DNA of 64,000 nt from Rhizobium esperanzae (GCF_014197615.1 NZ_JACIFY010000023.1:38429-102428), one strand, 5' to 3'. Counted from the stretch's first letter, positions 25,120 through 33,881 are shown. A program made the numbers and translations. The notes: a model not told the origin generated them from the letters alone.

Positions 25120-26868
25120 TCAGGACAGATCCATCGACTTTTCCCACTGCTGACGCAGGACGTTCATCTCCGTGCGCTTCTGGGCCATCTCGCTGACGGC
25201 GGCGCGCAGATTGGGATGGTGTGACATGAACATGTTGAAGTCGCGCCGCTCGAGCACCTCGAACTGGCAGAAATCGACGGCGATGACGTCGGCGGTGCGC
25301 CGTCCGCCGGTGAGAAGCGCCATTTCGCCGAAGAAGGCGCCCGGCTCCAGGCGGATCGCGCCGCTCGCAAGCCGCACCTCCACCGCTCCCGACGAGATGA
25401 AGTACATGCTGTCGCCGCGGTCGCCGCGGCGAATGACGCGTTCGCCAGGAGGGGCGGAATTTGCCTTGAAGAGCAGCAGCAGCTCCTCCTGCGCGTCCTC
25501 GCTGACCTGAGAGAACAGCGGGAAGGTTTCGATCAGCTGCTGCATCTTCAACTGATGCTGGCGCTCGCGTTCCTCGCCGAGCGCCCTGATCTTTTCCAGT
25601 TCCTTGCCGAGCGTCTTCTGCCTCTTTCTGCCGTAGTTTTCGAAGAGCGAGGGCCATGTCGAATGGGCGTATTTTTTCAATCCGTCGGTCGCGAGAATGA
25701 CGATCGGGTTCAGCGTGATCGACAGGATGGCGGCGGCCAGGATCAGATCCTGGCCCTCATGCGGCAGCAGCCCGAGCGACACGCCGAGGCCGGCGAGGAT
25801 GAAGGAAAATTCGCCGATCTGGGCAAGGCCGCCGGCCAATGTCAGCCCCAGGCCGATCGGATATCGCAGCAATATGACGAGCGCGAAGGTGATGATGCCC
25901 TTGCCGAGGATGACGAGCGCCAGCGCGCCGATCACCGCCAGCGGCTGGCGCACCAGGATCGACGGGTCGAAGAGCATGCCGACGGAGACGAAGAACAGCA
26001 CAGAGAAGGCGTTCTGCAGCGGCAGCGAATCGGCCGCCGCCCGGTGGCTGAGCTGGGATTCGCTCATGACGACGCCGGCAAAAAAAGCGCCGAGCGCAAA
26101 GGAAACGCCGAAGATCGCCGCCGAGCCGAAGGCGATGCCGAGCGCGATTGCCAGGACCGTCAACGTGAACAACTCCCGCGAGCCGGTGCGGGCGATCATC
26201 GTCAGCAGCCAGGGCACGATGCGGGGACCGAGGAAGATCGCCATGGCGGCGAAAGCCGCCACCTTCAACAGCGTCAGGCCGATCGTCAGCACCAGCGGCA
26301 GCTCGCCGAGGCCGTGGTTGGTTGTCGCGGCAGCGTTGCCGCCCAGAAGCTCGGCGAGCGCCGGCAGCAGCACCAGCGCCAACACCATCACCAGATCCTC
26401 GACGATCAGCCAGCCGACTGCAACACGTCCGCTCGGAGCGTTGACGAGATTGCGCTCCTCCAGCGCCTTCAGGAGAACCACGGTGCTGGCGACCGACAGG
26501 CTGAGGCCGAGGACGATGCCGGCGCCGAGGCTCCAACCCGAGAGTTTGCAAAGGCCGATGCCCAACAGGGTGGCGAGAATGATCCGTCCGATCGCGCCCG
26601 GCACGGCGATGCCGCGCACGGCAAGCAGATCGGAAGCGGAAAAATGCAGGCCGACGCCGAACATCAGAAGGATGACGCCCATTTCGGCGAGCTGGCCGGC
26701 AAGAGCGGTATCGGCGACGAAGCCCGGCGTGAACGGCCCCATCAGGATGCCGGCCAAGAGATAGCCGACGAGCGGGGGCAGCCGGAGCCGATCGGCGCCA
26801 TAGCCGAGAATCGCCGCGAAAACGAAACTGACGGCAACCGTCGCGATGAGTCCTACTTCCTGATGCAC
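25120..26868 (-). CDS. CPA2-family cation:proton antiporter with C-terminal cyclic-nucleotide-binding domain
   Basis: 582 residues. The first 385 form a Kef/YbaL-type antiporter of about 12 helices (LPPLVGYLLAGILMGPFTPGF near the N-terminus). A charged linker follows, then a CRP-like cyclic-nucleotide fold (GAVEVRLASGAIRLEPGAFFGEMALLTGGRRTADV, about 495-535). There is no TrkA-N domain, so the regulatory tail replaces the usual Rossmann module. The GTG at 26868 (AGAGAGG upstream) is the best start; a longer frame runs antisense to the next gene. Likely exchanges K+ or Na+ for H+; whether the tail binds cAMP is untested. Confidence 0.82.
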   Translation of the reverse strand: MHQEVGLIATVAVSFVFAAILGYGADRLRLPPLVGYLLAGILMGPFTPGFVADTALAGQLAEMGVILLMFGVGLHFSASDLLAVRGIAVPGAIGRIILATLLGIGLCKLSGWSLGAGIVLGLSLSVASTVVLLKALEERNLVNAPSGRVAVGWLIVEDLVMVLALVLLPALAELLGGNAAATTNHGLGELPLVLTIGLTLLKVAAFAAMAIFLGPRIVPWLLTMIARTGSRELFTLTVLAIALGIAFGSAAIFGVSFALGAFFAGVVMSESQLSHRAAADSLPLQNAFSVLFFVSVGMLFDPSILVRQPLAVIGALALVILGKGIITFALVILLRYPIGLGLTLAGGLAQIGEFSFILAGLGVSLGLLPHEGQDLILAAAILSITLNPIVILATDGLKKYAHSTWPSLFENYGRKRQKTLGKELEKIRALGEERERQHQLKMQQLIETFPLFSQVSEDAQEELLLLFKANSAPPGERVIRRGDRGDSMYFISSGAVEVRLASGAIRLEPGAFFGEMALLTGGRRTADVIAVDFCQFEVLERRDFNMFMSHHPNLRAAVSEMAQKRTEMNVLRQQWEKSMDLS

Positions 26869-27081
26869 GTCCGGCCTCTCTTCTTTAGCGGCGGTCACTT
26901 TGGACGAAGCGCGCGCAAAATTAAACAGGTGATTTGGATGGCGAGCGCTTAGTCGTTCCGCGTCCTGCCGGTGAGACGCAGCTATAGTCTGCCGTCGCCT
27001 GCCAAGTGACCGGGCGCTCGGCGCTGTTGGAACCAGTTGGGTCTTTTGTCGTTGCCCTTTCATCAAGAAAGGAGAAACGAC

Positions 27082-27366
27082 ATGCGGAAGATCATCCTCA
27101 ACTGTACTGTGGCGGCCCTTGCCGCCTGCTCGTTTGCAGCGCCTGCTCTGGCCGACAGCGTCTATGTCAGGGAACGTTCCTATGACGATGGTTATCGTCA
27201 CGAGCGGGTTCGGCCCGGCATTACCATCAGCGAGCGTGGCGTCACTTTCGGTGCGGTGCGCGAACGTGAGCACCGCCGCTATCGCGACAGCGGCTGCGAA
27301 ACCAGAAGCGTCACCCGGCAGACCGACGAAGGCGAAGTCACCAGGACGGTTCGCCGTTGCGATTAA
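27082..27366 (+). CDS. Small secreted protein of unknown function
   Basis: 94 residues with a clear signal peptide (MRKIILNCTVAALAACSFAAPALA, cleavage before DS). The mature part is charged and Arg/Tyr-rich with two cysteines (SGCETRSVTRQ and RRCD at the end) that may form a disulfide. AAAGGAG precedes the ATG. The 3' 173 bp plus 48 bp of trailer, including a hairpin, recur at 30876-31096. Function unknown. Confidence 0.7.
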   Translation: MRKIILNCTVAALAACSFAAPALADSVYVRERSYDDGYRHERVRPGITISERGVTFGAVREREHRRYRDSGCETRSVTRQTDEGEVTRTVRRCD

Positions 27367-27414
27367 CCGGACATGCACGAAAGACGAAGCCCGGTTCCCA
27401 AGAGCCGGGTTTCG
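27194..27414 (+). repeat. Left copy of the 221-bp direct repeat flanking the SIR2-NACHT gene
   Basis: Aligned without gaps to 30876-31096 with 8 mismatches counted by eye. Seven of these lie in the first half, and the last roughly 110 bp are identical. The repeat spans codons 38 to stop of the small secreted-protein gene and ends precisely at the last base of the terminator-like hairpin. Confidence 0.85.
27385..27414 (+). terminator. Hairpin after the small secreted-protein gene
   Basis: CGAAGCCCGG (27385-27394) and CCGGGTTTCG (27405-27414) pair over 10 bp with one G-T pair and a 10-nt loop. The T-run is short, so termination efficiency is uncertain. A duplicate lies at 31067-31096. Confidence 0.55.
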
Positions 27415-27475
27415 TCTGTCAATATGGTGCTTTGTTGACGGTTAAGTCGACAAATCCACCGTTAATCATTCACAA

Positions 27476-30400
27476 TCAGTCTGCGTCAAATCCAAACTGG
27501 GTCTTCCAGGGCAGGTTGTACTGGCGTTGTGGCGACTTTTTCAAAGCGGACACGATTTTTTTGTCTGAAAAATGCCGAGAATAAAAGGCAACTGCTAAAG
27601 CTGCTTCATATTCATTCAATCGATCTCGATTGTCTAGCGACGGGCGACGCCTATCTAGGCCGGCAGTTATTAGAGAAACAAGTTCCTTGCTTAGTGTTGG
27701 TCGCCAACTATTCCTGTTTGCGTTAATGCGTGACAGGGCAAAACTGGCCATTTCTTGGTGATTTTCTTGAGTCCATAAGTCCAAAAGCCGCTGAAGTATA
27801 CGGGTGTCATACTTTACTTCGGGAAGCCTTGCGATCACCCATCCCCAAGCCCAGCACGCTGCTTCTATGACCTGTGGGTGCTCGCTGAATAAACGTGCTT
27901 CTATAACATCAATGAAATCGGTGATTCGATATTCAATGTGCTGATCGGCCCAATGAGAACAGCAGATTATCAGGAGCCCGGTGACTACCTCCCGCTCATT
28001 CTCGCTCGAAAGCAACTGAGTTAGAACTTCGTGCCCTCGGCCCTTAGACCAGTATTCCCGATCATGAGCGAGATAGGAGAGGAAGCCGTAAGTGTTCCGT
28101 ATCCAGCATTCTTTCCAAACTTTCCTACCTACATATAGCTCCCATGCTCTGTCTCTCAACTCATCACCATAAGGTCCTCTTGCGAGAGCGCTCCAGCCGT
28201 TATTTGTTCTGCAGCCGCGAGCGAAATGGGCGAGGATATCAACCGCCTCTGCAAGCACACCATTGGATGCTTGAGCTCCTTCAGCGAGGCATTCGCATAG
28301 CAGCGAGATGGTGTCCGGTAGCTTCTCCCCGTCCTTCCACTTTTGAAATTCGGGAAATGACCTAGATTCAAGCAATCGCTTCTTTATCGTGTTGGCACCT
28401 GCTACAATTGCTTCCATCAGTGGCTCAGCGCTCTTGCCGGCAAGCACAGCCGCCATCGGAATTACCTCTTTCCATTCCTTGGTGAATAGGCGCTTCCGAA
28501 GGGGCGTAAGTAAATTGTCTCCGGTCTTGTATCCAAGGTAGTGTCCATCAACTGCGGCAATTGCAGCGAGGTATTCCTGAAACGTCAAATGTCGGAACTG
28601 ATAGAAGGGAACAGGTTTGCTGCCTTGAAGCTGGTGCCCAGCTTCGACTAGAAGGCTCGACCGTAATTCTACCCTCTCCAAGAAAGTGGTAGCGTCATCC
28701 TTCGCTATTCGCTTGAGATGTGGGAACTCCTCCCTCGCAGCATCAAGAATTGTCGCCAACTCGCGAAATGTAGCAGTCTGACGTCCTTCAAGCATTAAAT
28801 CAAAGGCGATCGCAGCCAGTTGCGGTACAGATTCTTTTACATTTAGCGCTTGATGGCCTTTAATGTTCCAGGTGTCCAGGAGGACATCGACCGCTCTATC
28901 GTAAAGACTAACTTTATCAGGCGGAAGTCGGCCGTTGCTATGTTTTACAACCAGCAGCATTGTGAGCAGTAAGGGATTTTCGGCAAGGCGACGTAGCGCA
29001 TCCGTGTGCAAGATTTGTTGGGAAATCTGAGCAGCTTCTGTTTCAGCATCTGCGCGATTTGCTACCATTATTACATGCCAGTAACTCGATAGTAATTTTA
29101 TGGTATCTGGCTGAAGAGGGGCTATTCGCCATTTCGTACAAAACCGCGAGATGGACGGTGCCACCAAGCTGAAGCTCGCTTCTCTGCTAGTTACGACGAG
29201 TCTCACGTTTGGGTAAGTCTCGACAAACTTCTCAAGGTTCTCTGTGAATGTTAATCTGAGGCCGTCATCGTGAATTTCATCGAGGCCATCCACCAATAGA
29301 AGAACATTTCCCTTCTCGAAATGCGGTAGCAACGCGTCTCTCAAGCCGCGAAGCTTCAAATTTCCTGTAATCTCGTCGATATGCTGAAGTAAACTTAAAA
29401 TTGGTTTATCGATGAAATGGCGCCATTCTCGGCATCTAATCAAAACAGGAAGTAAATCAAGTTCAGGAAGATGGTCGTCGCTGCTACCTCGTCTTTTAGC
29501 GTCGGCATAGGCCACCGCTAACCTCTTTAGGAGGAAAGTCTTACCTCCTCCAGGCAATGCAAGAATTGCCATCTTCGGCGAGATGTCAAAAGCTTCGCCG
29601 AAGGCTGTGGTTTCGTGTTCTCGATGCCATTTGTTTAGTTTGGCCTCACGATCAGGATCGTTTGGTGAGATATCAGGCGGAATCGGATCCACATCGAGTG
29701 GTACAAAAAGCCGCTCTAAGTCAAATTTGCGCTGTGCGGTTTCGTTGTCGGCTCTGATGCCTTCCAGCGTCATCTGCCCACAATCTTTAATGAGGCTAGA
29801 TAGATACTCGCTTATTACAAGCTGTGCTTGAGTGTCGTGATTAATCAGCGGTGCCATAACCGCTTGGCTTTCTAAGCCAACGCCGAACAACTTGATTAGA
29901 AAGTCTGGAAGGTCGGAATAGTGGTCGCCATAAGATAGCGGATCAACGAAGTCGCGCCACCTAGGATCGGTGTCGCGCATGAGTGCTTCAGTTGAGGAAA
30001 CGAGAGCAAAATGTCTAGCGCCTACATCTGAAAGATTGGTGCGCAGCCACCCAATTAGATTCGAGAAATTCGGATCTTCGAAAGTGTCCCCGCACCCTAT
30101 GAAGAGCAGGTTGTTGAATGCCCCCATATGCCGTTGAAAAAGGTCGCGGACATCGCTCCCAATTGCTTTTTGATAATCTCTTATCCCTAGGATGCACGAC
30201 GAAGGCTCCTCCCAACACCCATGCAGGTGCATTATGGCAGGAGATGATTCCGTAACAAATGAGGCGAGATCATTCTTCCGTTCCAATAAGAAACTGCGCT
30301 TGCCTGTGACTTGCTCCGCCAATGTATCGTAATTCAGCGTGCAAATTTTCGCTCCACTCCCTCCGATGATGCTCAGTGCTTCAAACATCCGATTCTTAAT

Positions 30401-30729
30401 TGGTGCGATATGCGAGAACGTATCCTGCATCCACCTCGCGTAGGTGTTACTGTAAGGTGCGTCCAGCTTTCTTCCAACAAATTCGGCGGCTCCAACTAAT
30501 TCGTCGATATCGTCGGAATGAATTTGTCCAAACCATCGAGCTTGCTGCTCGCTCGTCAGAATGCCTTTTTTTACGGAATACTCGTATGCATTCGGATCAA
30601 TCCTTTCCAGGACAACGCCTTCTCGGTTGCATCCGTCAGAGCTAGGCTAACACCTGTTCCGAGAACAACCACGAGTCGGCGGGATTTCAGGGCACCCTGA
30701 AGAATACTTATTTTTTTATCGTCATTCAT
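27476..30729 (-). pseudogene. SIR2-NACHT (STAND) NTPase, candidate anti-phage defence gene split by a frameshift
   Basis: The intact frame would encode about 1084 residues. Segment 1 (30729-30571) gives 52 residues with the SIR2 NAD-binding motif VVVLGTGVS and SWKGLIR, then stops at TAA. Segment 2, open through 27476 and offset by one base, continues with YEYSVKKGIL and holds the rest of SIR2 (TLNYDT, HLHG, FIGCGDTFEDPNF). It then carries a NACHT ATPase: Walker A ALPGGGKT, Walker B VLLLVDGLDEI, VVTSREA, and the NACHT hallmark FRHLTFQEYLAA, followed by about 350 helical-repeat residues. Restoring one base near 30592 would join the two as WKGLIR-NAYEYS. An ATG at 30430 could start a 984-residue product lacking the NAD-binding half. 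SIR2-NACHT proteins sense phage and deplete NAD+. The gene is AT-richer than its neighbours. It stands alone, with no integrase or second defence gene beside it. Confidence 0.8.
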
Positions 30730-30752
30730 ACTGATTCATCCCCTGCCTGTCG

Positions 30753-30781
30753 CACTATTGTGGGGTTGCAGACGAAGTCAA
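30753..30781 (-). promoter_or_regulatory. Candidate sigma70 promoter of the SIR2-NACHT gene
   Basis: Read on the minus strand: TTGACT (30781-30776), a 17-bp spacer, then ATAGTG (30758-30753), placing transcription start about 15-20 bp before the ATG at 30729. The -10 is imperfect. Confidence 0.45.
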
Positions 30782-30868
30782 CTGTAGACTTTGCGTTGCC
30801 AGCCCGGATCCGATAATCAACGTTTGTAGCGCTGGCGCTTCCCGACCAGCATATAAGTCGGCGCTCAT

Positions 30869-31048
30869 CACGATAATCGTCATGAGCGGGTCCGGCCCGG
30901 CATCACCGTCAGCGAGCGTGGCGTCACTGTCGGTGCGGTGCGCGAACGTGAGCACCGGCGCTATCGCGACAGCGGCTGCGAAACCAGAAGCGTCACCCGC
31001 CAGACCGACGAAGGCGAAGTCACCAGGACGGTTCGCCGTTGCGATTAA
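30869..31048 (+). pseudogene. 5'-truncated copy of the small secreted-protein gene
   Basis: From HDNRHERVRPG to the TAA at 31046-31048 this encodes a close paralogue of residues 36-94 of the 27082 protein, without signal peptide or start codon; an in-frame stop (TAA) lies at 30854-30856. It is therefore a remnant created at the right edge of the SIR2-NACHT segment. Confidence 0.8.
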
Positions 31049-31096
31049 CCGGACATGCACGAAAGACGAAGCCCGGTTCCCAAGAGCCGGGTTTCG
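30876..31096 (+). repeat. Right copy of the 221-bp direct repeat
   Basis: Same orientation and length as 27194-27414; similarity ends at the same base of the hairpin on the right. To the left it breaks off about 150 bp upstream of the SIR2-NACHT start codon. Confidence 0.85.
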
Positions 31097-31212
31097 CCTT
31101 TCCTGCGCCAATCTCTCAATACAGTGGTGAAAGTCGTCCGTCGGTGTTATGAGCACGCCTTTGGTAGAAGCGCACTCCCAGCGCAAATACCGCCTGCACA
31201 GGATTTTCCACG

Positions 31213-31500
31213 ATGATTGAACTTACGCCGTCCCAGATCGCCGCACTGAAACTCGCCAGGGATGGAGACCTTTACCCTCAGCCAGCCAATAAATGGACGC
31301 ATCAGAACGCGACAGTGACTTATGCAAAGAACGACCGTTGGAAAGAACGGCCGCAGAAAATCAAATCGGTCACTGCCAAGACGCTGGGCGAGCTGAAGGA
31401 GCCGGGTTTCCTCGAGCGGCGGCACCTGGATGACGACGGCGCGAAAGACGTCTACGGCATCACCATGGCCGGCAAGATGTGGCTGTTGAAGAACAAGTAG
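31213..31500 (+). CDS. Small hypothetical protein, possibly winged-helix-like
   Basis: 95 residues beginning MIELTPSQIAALKLARDGDLYPQ. The pattern of a short helical N-terminus, a basic middle (NDRWKERPQKIKSVTAKTLGELKEPGFLERRH) and a final GKMWLLKNK is compatible with a winged-helix DNA-binding fold, but no named family is recognised. An AGGA precedes the ATG at about 10 nt. It lies 117 bp past the right repeat of the SIR2-NACHT segment; it may be ordinary chromosome rather than cargo. Confidence 0.5.
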   Translation: MIELTPSQIAALKLARDGDLYPQPANKWTHQNATVTYAKNDRWKERPQKIKSVTAKTLGELKEPGFLERRHLDDDGAKDVYGITMAGKMWLLKNK

Positions 31501-31672
31501 TTTCGGCTGAATGCGAATTCGTTGCGTGCTTCCGCGTCAGCTTGATGATGCGGAGGCGCGACGCGATTGTATTCGGGATGATGGTGCTGCTATCGGGAGC
31601 ATGATCGAACCAGTCCGCCTTCGTTCCTGACGGAACTGCGGCGCGACAAGCCGAAGCTCATAGAGCGTAGGC

Positions 31673-31757
31673 TGGTGCCCCATGCCGGGGTCGAACCAGC
31701 ACTTCTTTCGAAACTCGATTTTGAGTCGAGCGCGTCTACCAATTCCGCCAATGGGGC
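31673..31757 (-). tRNA. tRNA-Leu (anticodon CAA)
   Basis: On the minus strand the acceptor stem GCCCCAT pairs with ATGGGGC, the D-loop region reads TTGGTAGACGCG, the anticodon loop CTCAAAA gives CAA between stem CTCGA/TCGAG, a long class II variable arm follows, the T-loop is GGTTCGACC, and CCA is encoded. Confidence 0.95.
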
Positions 31758-31878
31758 AACGGATACGGGCGGCTGTCTAACATGCGGGCGGCCGCAGATG
31801 CAAGACGGGCAAGCGAAGTTATCGGACTGATCCGGTAGAGAGATCCGGCCTCGTTTCGAGGCCGGAGGCTGTCCGATA

Positions 31879-33174
31879 TCAATGGGCGCCGGCAGGCGCC
31901 GGGGCGCTCAGGCCGGATTTCTTCAGGGTGATCGCCAGGATCGAGGCCAGCAGGCAGAAGGCGCCGGCGACGAAGAAGGCAGGCAGGTAGCTCGAAAGCT
32001 CGGTGCGCGAGAGGCCGGCGCCATAGGCGGCGGTGGCGGCGCCCAGCTGATGGCCGGCAAAGACCCAGCCGAAGACGAGGCCGGCCTTTTCACGGCCGAA
32101 GCGGTCGGCGGCGATCTTGACGGTCGGCGGCACGGTGGCGATCCAGTCGAGGCCGTAGAAGATGGCGAAGATGGAAAGGCCGTAAAAGCTGAAATCGCTG
32201 AAGGGCAGGTAGAGCAGCGAGAGGCCGCGAAAGCCGTAATAGAAGAACAGCAGCCAGCGATTGTCGAAGCGGTCGGACAGCCAGCCGGAGCCGATGGTGC
32301 CGAAGAAATCGAAGATGCCCATGACGGCCAGCACGCTGGCGGCGGCCACCGGCACGATGCCGAAATCGCCGCAGAGGGTGACGAAATGGGTCTGGATCAG
32401 GCCGTTGGTGCTGAGGCCGCAGATGAAGAACGTGGCAAACAGGATCCAGAAGGTCGAAGTCTTCGAGATTTCCCTGAGCACGGTGATCGGCGTCATCAGC
32501 GCGGTGCCGAGAGAGGTGCTTGCCGGCGGCGGCGTTACATCGGTTTCGCCGAGCGAGGGCAGGTTGAGGTCGGCCGGGCGATCCCGCATGAAGGCAAGGA
32601 CGGCAAAAGCTGCGACCATGATCATGGCGCAGACGAAAAACACCGTCGATCGCCAGCCGTAGCGCTCCGTCAACTCGGCCATCAGCGGCAGAAAGACCAG
32701 CTGGCCGGTGGCGGAGCTTGCCGAAAGCATGCCGACGACGAGGCCCCGATGCTTGGTGAACCAGCGGGTGGAGACCGTCGCCGCCAGCACCATGGCCGTC
32801 AGGCCGGTGCCGAAACCGACGACGATGCCCCAGAGCGCCAGCAGATGCCAAAGCTTGGTCATGAACAGCGAGCCGACGAAGCCGGCGCCGATCAGGGCGA
32901 GCGCGAAGACGATGACCTTGCGCACGCCGAAATAATTCATGAAGGCGGCTGCGAAGGGACCCATGAAGCCGAACAGAATCAGGCGGATCGCCAGCGCCGA
33001 GGAGATCTGCGAGGTCTCCCAGCCGAACTCGTCCTGCAGCGGCTTGATGAGCACGCCGGGTGCGCCCATGGCGCCTGCTGTCACCAGCATGGTGAGGAAG
33101 GTCGCGGCAACGACGACCCAGCCGTAGTGGATGTTGCGCCGGGCAAGGGTAGAAGCAAGGGCTGTGGAGACCAT
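31879..33174 (-). CDS. MFS transporter
   Basis: 431 residues, 12 predicted membrane helices in two halves. The start IHYGWVVVAATFLTMLVTAGAMGAPGV and the loop motif NYFGVRKVIVF after helix 2 fit the monocarboxylate/OFA-like branch of MFS. The cargo cannot be deduced. It is divergent from a TetR-type regulator with two operator-like palindromes between them, so it is probably controlled by that regulator and may be an efflux or uptake system for the inducing compound. Confidence 0.82.
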   Translation of the reverse strand: MVSTALASTLARRNIHYGWVVVAATFLTMLVTAGAMGAPGVLIKPLQDEFGWETSQISSALAIRLILFGFMGPFAAAFMNYFGVRKVIVFALALIGAGFVGSLFMTKLWHLLALWGIVVGFGTGLTAMVLAATVSTRWFTKHRGLVVGMLSASSATGQLVFLPLMAELTERYGWRSTVFFVCAMIMVAAFAVLAFMRDRPADLNLPSLGETDVTPPPASTSLGTALMTPITVLREISKTSTFWILFATFFICGLSTNGLIQTHFVTLCGDFGIVPVAAASVLAVMGIFDFFGTIGSGWLSDRFDNRWLLFFYYGFRGLSLLYLPFSDFSFYGLSIFAIFYGLDWIATVPPTVKIAADRFGREKAGLVFGWVFAGHQLGAATAAYGAGLSRTELSSYLPAFFVAGAFCLLASILAITLKKSGLSAPAPAGAH

Positions 33175-33225
33175 GGGGCGAAATTCCGTTGGATTCGGGT
33201 TCGGGAGAATAGAGGCCTGATTTAC

Positions 33226-33268
33226 ATGATGGTCATCATATTTGTTGCTTATTCATGATGGACGTCAT
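33226..33268. promoter_or_regulatory. Paired operator-like palindromes between MFS and TetR genes
   Basis: ATGATGGTCATCAT (33226-33239) and ATGATGGACGTCAT (33255-33268) share 12 of 14 bases and are 29 bp apart centre to centre, on the same face over about three helical turns. They lie in the divergent promoter region, as expected for TetR autoregulation. Confidence 0.55.
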
Positions 33269-33302
33269 ATATTTTGTCAAGCGACTATTTCTGGAGATGA
33301 AA

Positions 33303-33881
33303 ATGCGGGTCAGCCGCGAAAAATTTGCCGAAAACCGAGAGAAAATCCTGAGCGTTGCCGGCGTGCTCTTCCGTGAGAACGGCTTCGACGGGGTCGGCGT
33401 CGCCGACATCATGAAGGCGGCGGGGCTGACGCATGGCGGCTTCTACGGCCATTTCGGCTCGAAGGACGATCTGGCGCTCGAGGTCAGCCGTAATCTCATT
33501 GAGAAGGTCGAGACGCGCTGGAAGGAGCATATTGCGGAGGAGCCGGAGCGGCCGCTGGCGGCACTTCTCGATCATTATATCCACTGGCGCACGGTCGACG
33601 ATCCGGGCGGCAGCTGCGTTTTCGCCACGCTGATCCAGGAGGTGAGCCGCAGCCGCGGCGCCGTTCGGGCCGTGTTCAGCGATGGGCTGTCGGTGCTGGT
33701 CGACACACTCGCCGATATCGTTCCCGGCGAGAGCGAAGAGGAGCGCCGCGCCAATGCCGCGACGACGCTGTCATCGATGATGGGCGCCGTCATTCTCGCC
33801 CGCGCGGTCGAAGACAGGGCGCTTGCCGAGCAGTTTCTGGTGACAATGCGCCGGCAGCTCGATCCCGGCAGCCGGGCATAA
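33303..33881 (+). CDS. TetR/AcrR-family transcriptional regulator
   Basis: 192 residues from the ATG at 33303 (GGAG 6 nt upstream). The N-terminal HTH reads VGVADIMKAAGLTHGGFYGHFGSKDDL (about 32-58), the classic TetR helix-turn-helix. The ligand domain contains one cysteine (GGSCVFA), as in AcrR_C members. The open frame starting at 33255 would run through the second palindrome, which argues against that start. Likely represses the divergent MFS gene and itself. Confidence 0.85.
   Translation: MRVSREKFAENREKILSVAGVLFRENGFDGVGVADIMKAAGLTHGGFYGHFGSKDDLALEVSRNLIEKVETRWKEHIAEEPERPLAALLDHYIHWRTVDDPGGSCVFATLIQEVSRSRGAVRAVFSDGLSVLVDTLADIVPGESEEERRANAATTLSSMMGAVILARAVEDRALAEQFLVTMRRQLDPGSRA

Noticed and set aside
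26869..27378. The long minus-strand open frame extending the antiporter upstream to 27378
   Set aside because: It runs antisense to the secreted-protein gene and adds no membrane or family features; the GTG at 26868 with AGAGAGG fits the antiporter start.
30560..30578. Programmed ribosomal frameshifting at the A-run in the SIR2-NACHT gene
   Set aside because: The stop in the first frame precedes the slippery run, so slippage there could not join the frames.
30755..31186. Minus-strand frame repeating residues also seen antisense to the 27082 gene
   Set aside because: It is the antisense of the right direct repeat; the apparent paralogy just reflects the duplication.
31673..31757. tRNA-Leu as integration site for the SIR2-NACHT segment
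   Set aside because: It lies about 570 bp beyond the right repeat and no duplicate tRNA 3' end was found at the left edge.
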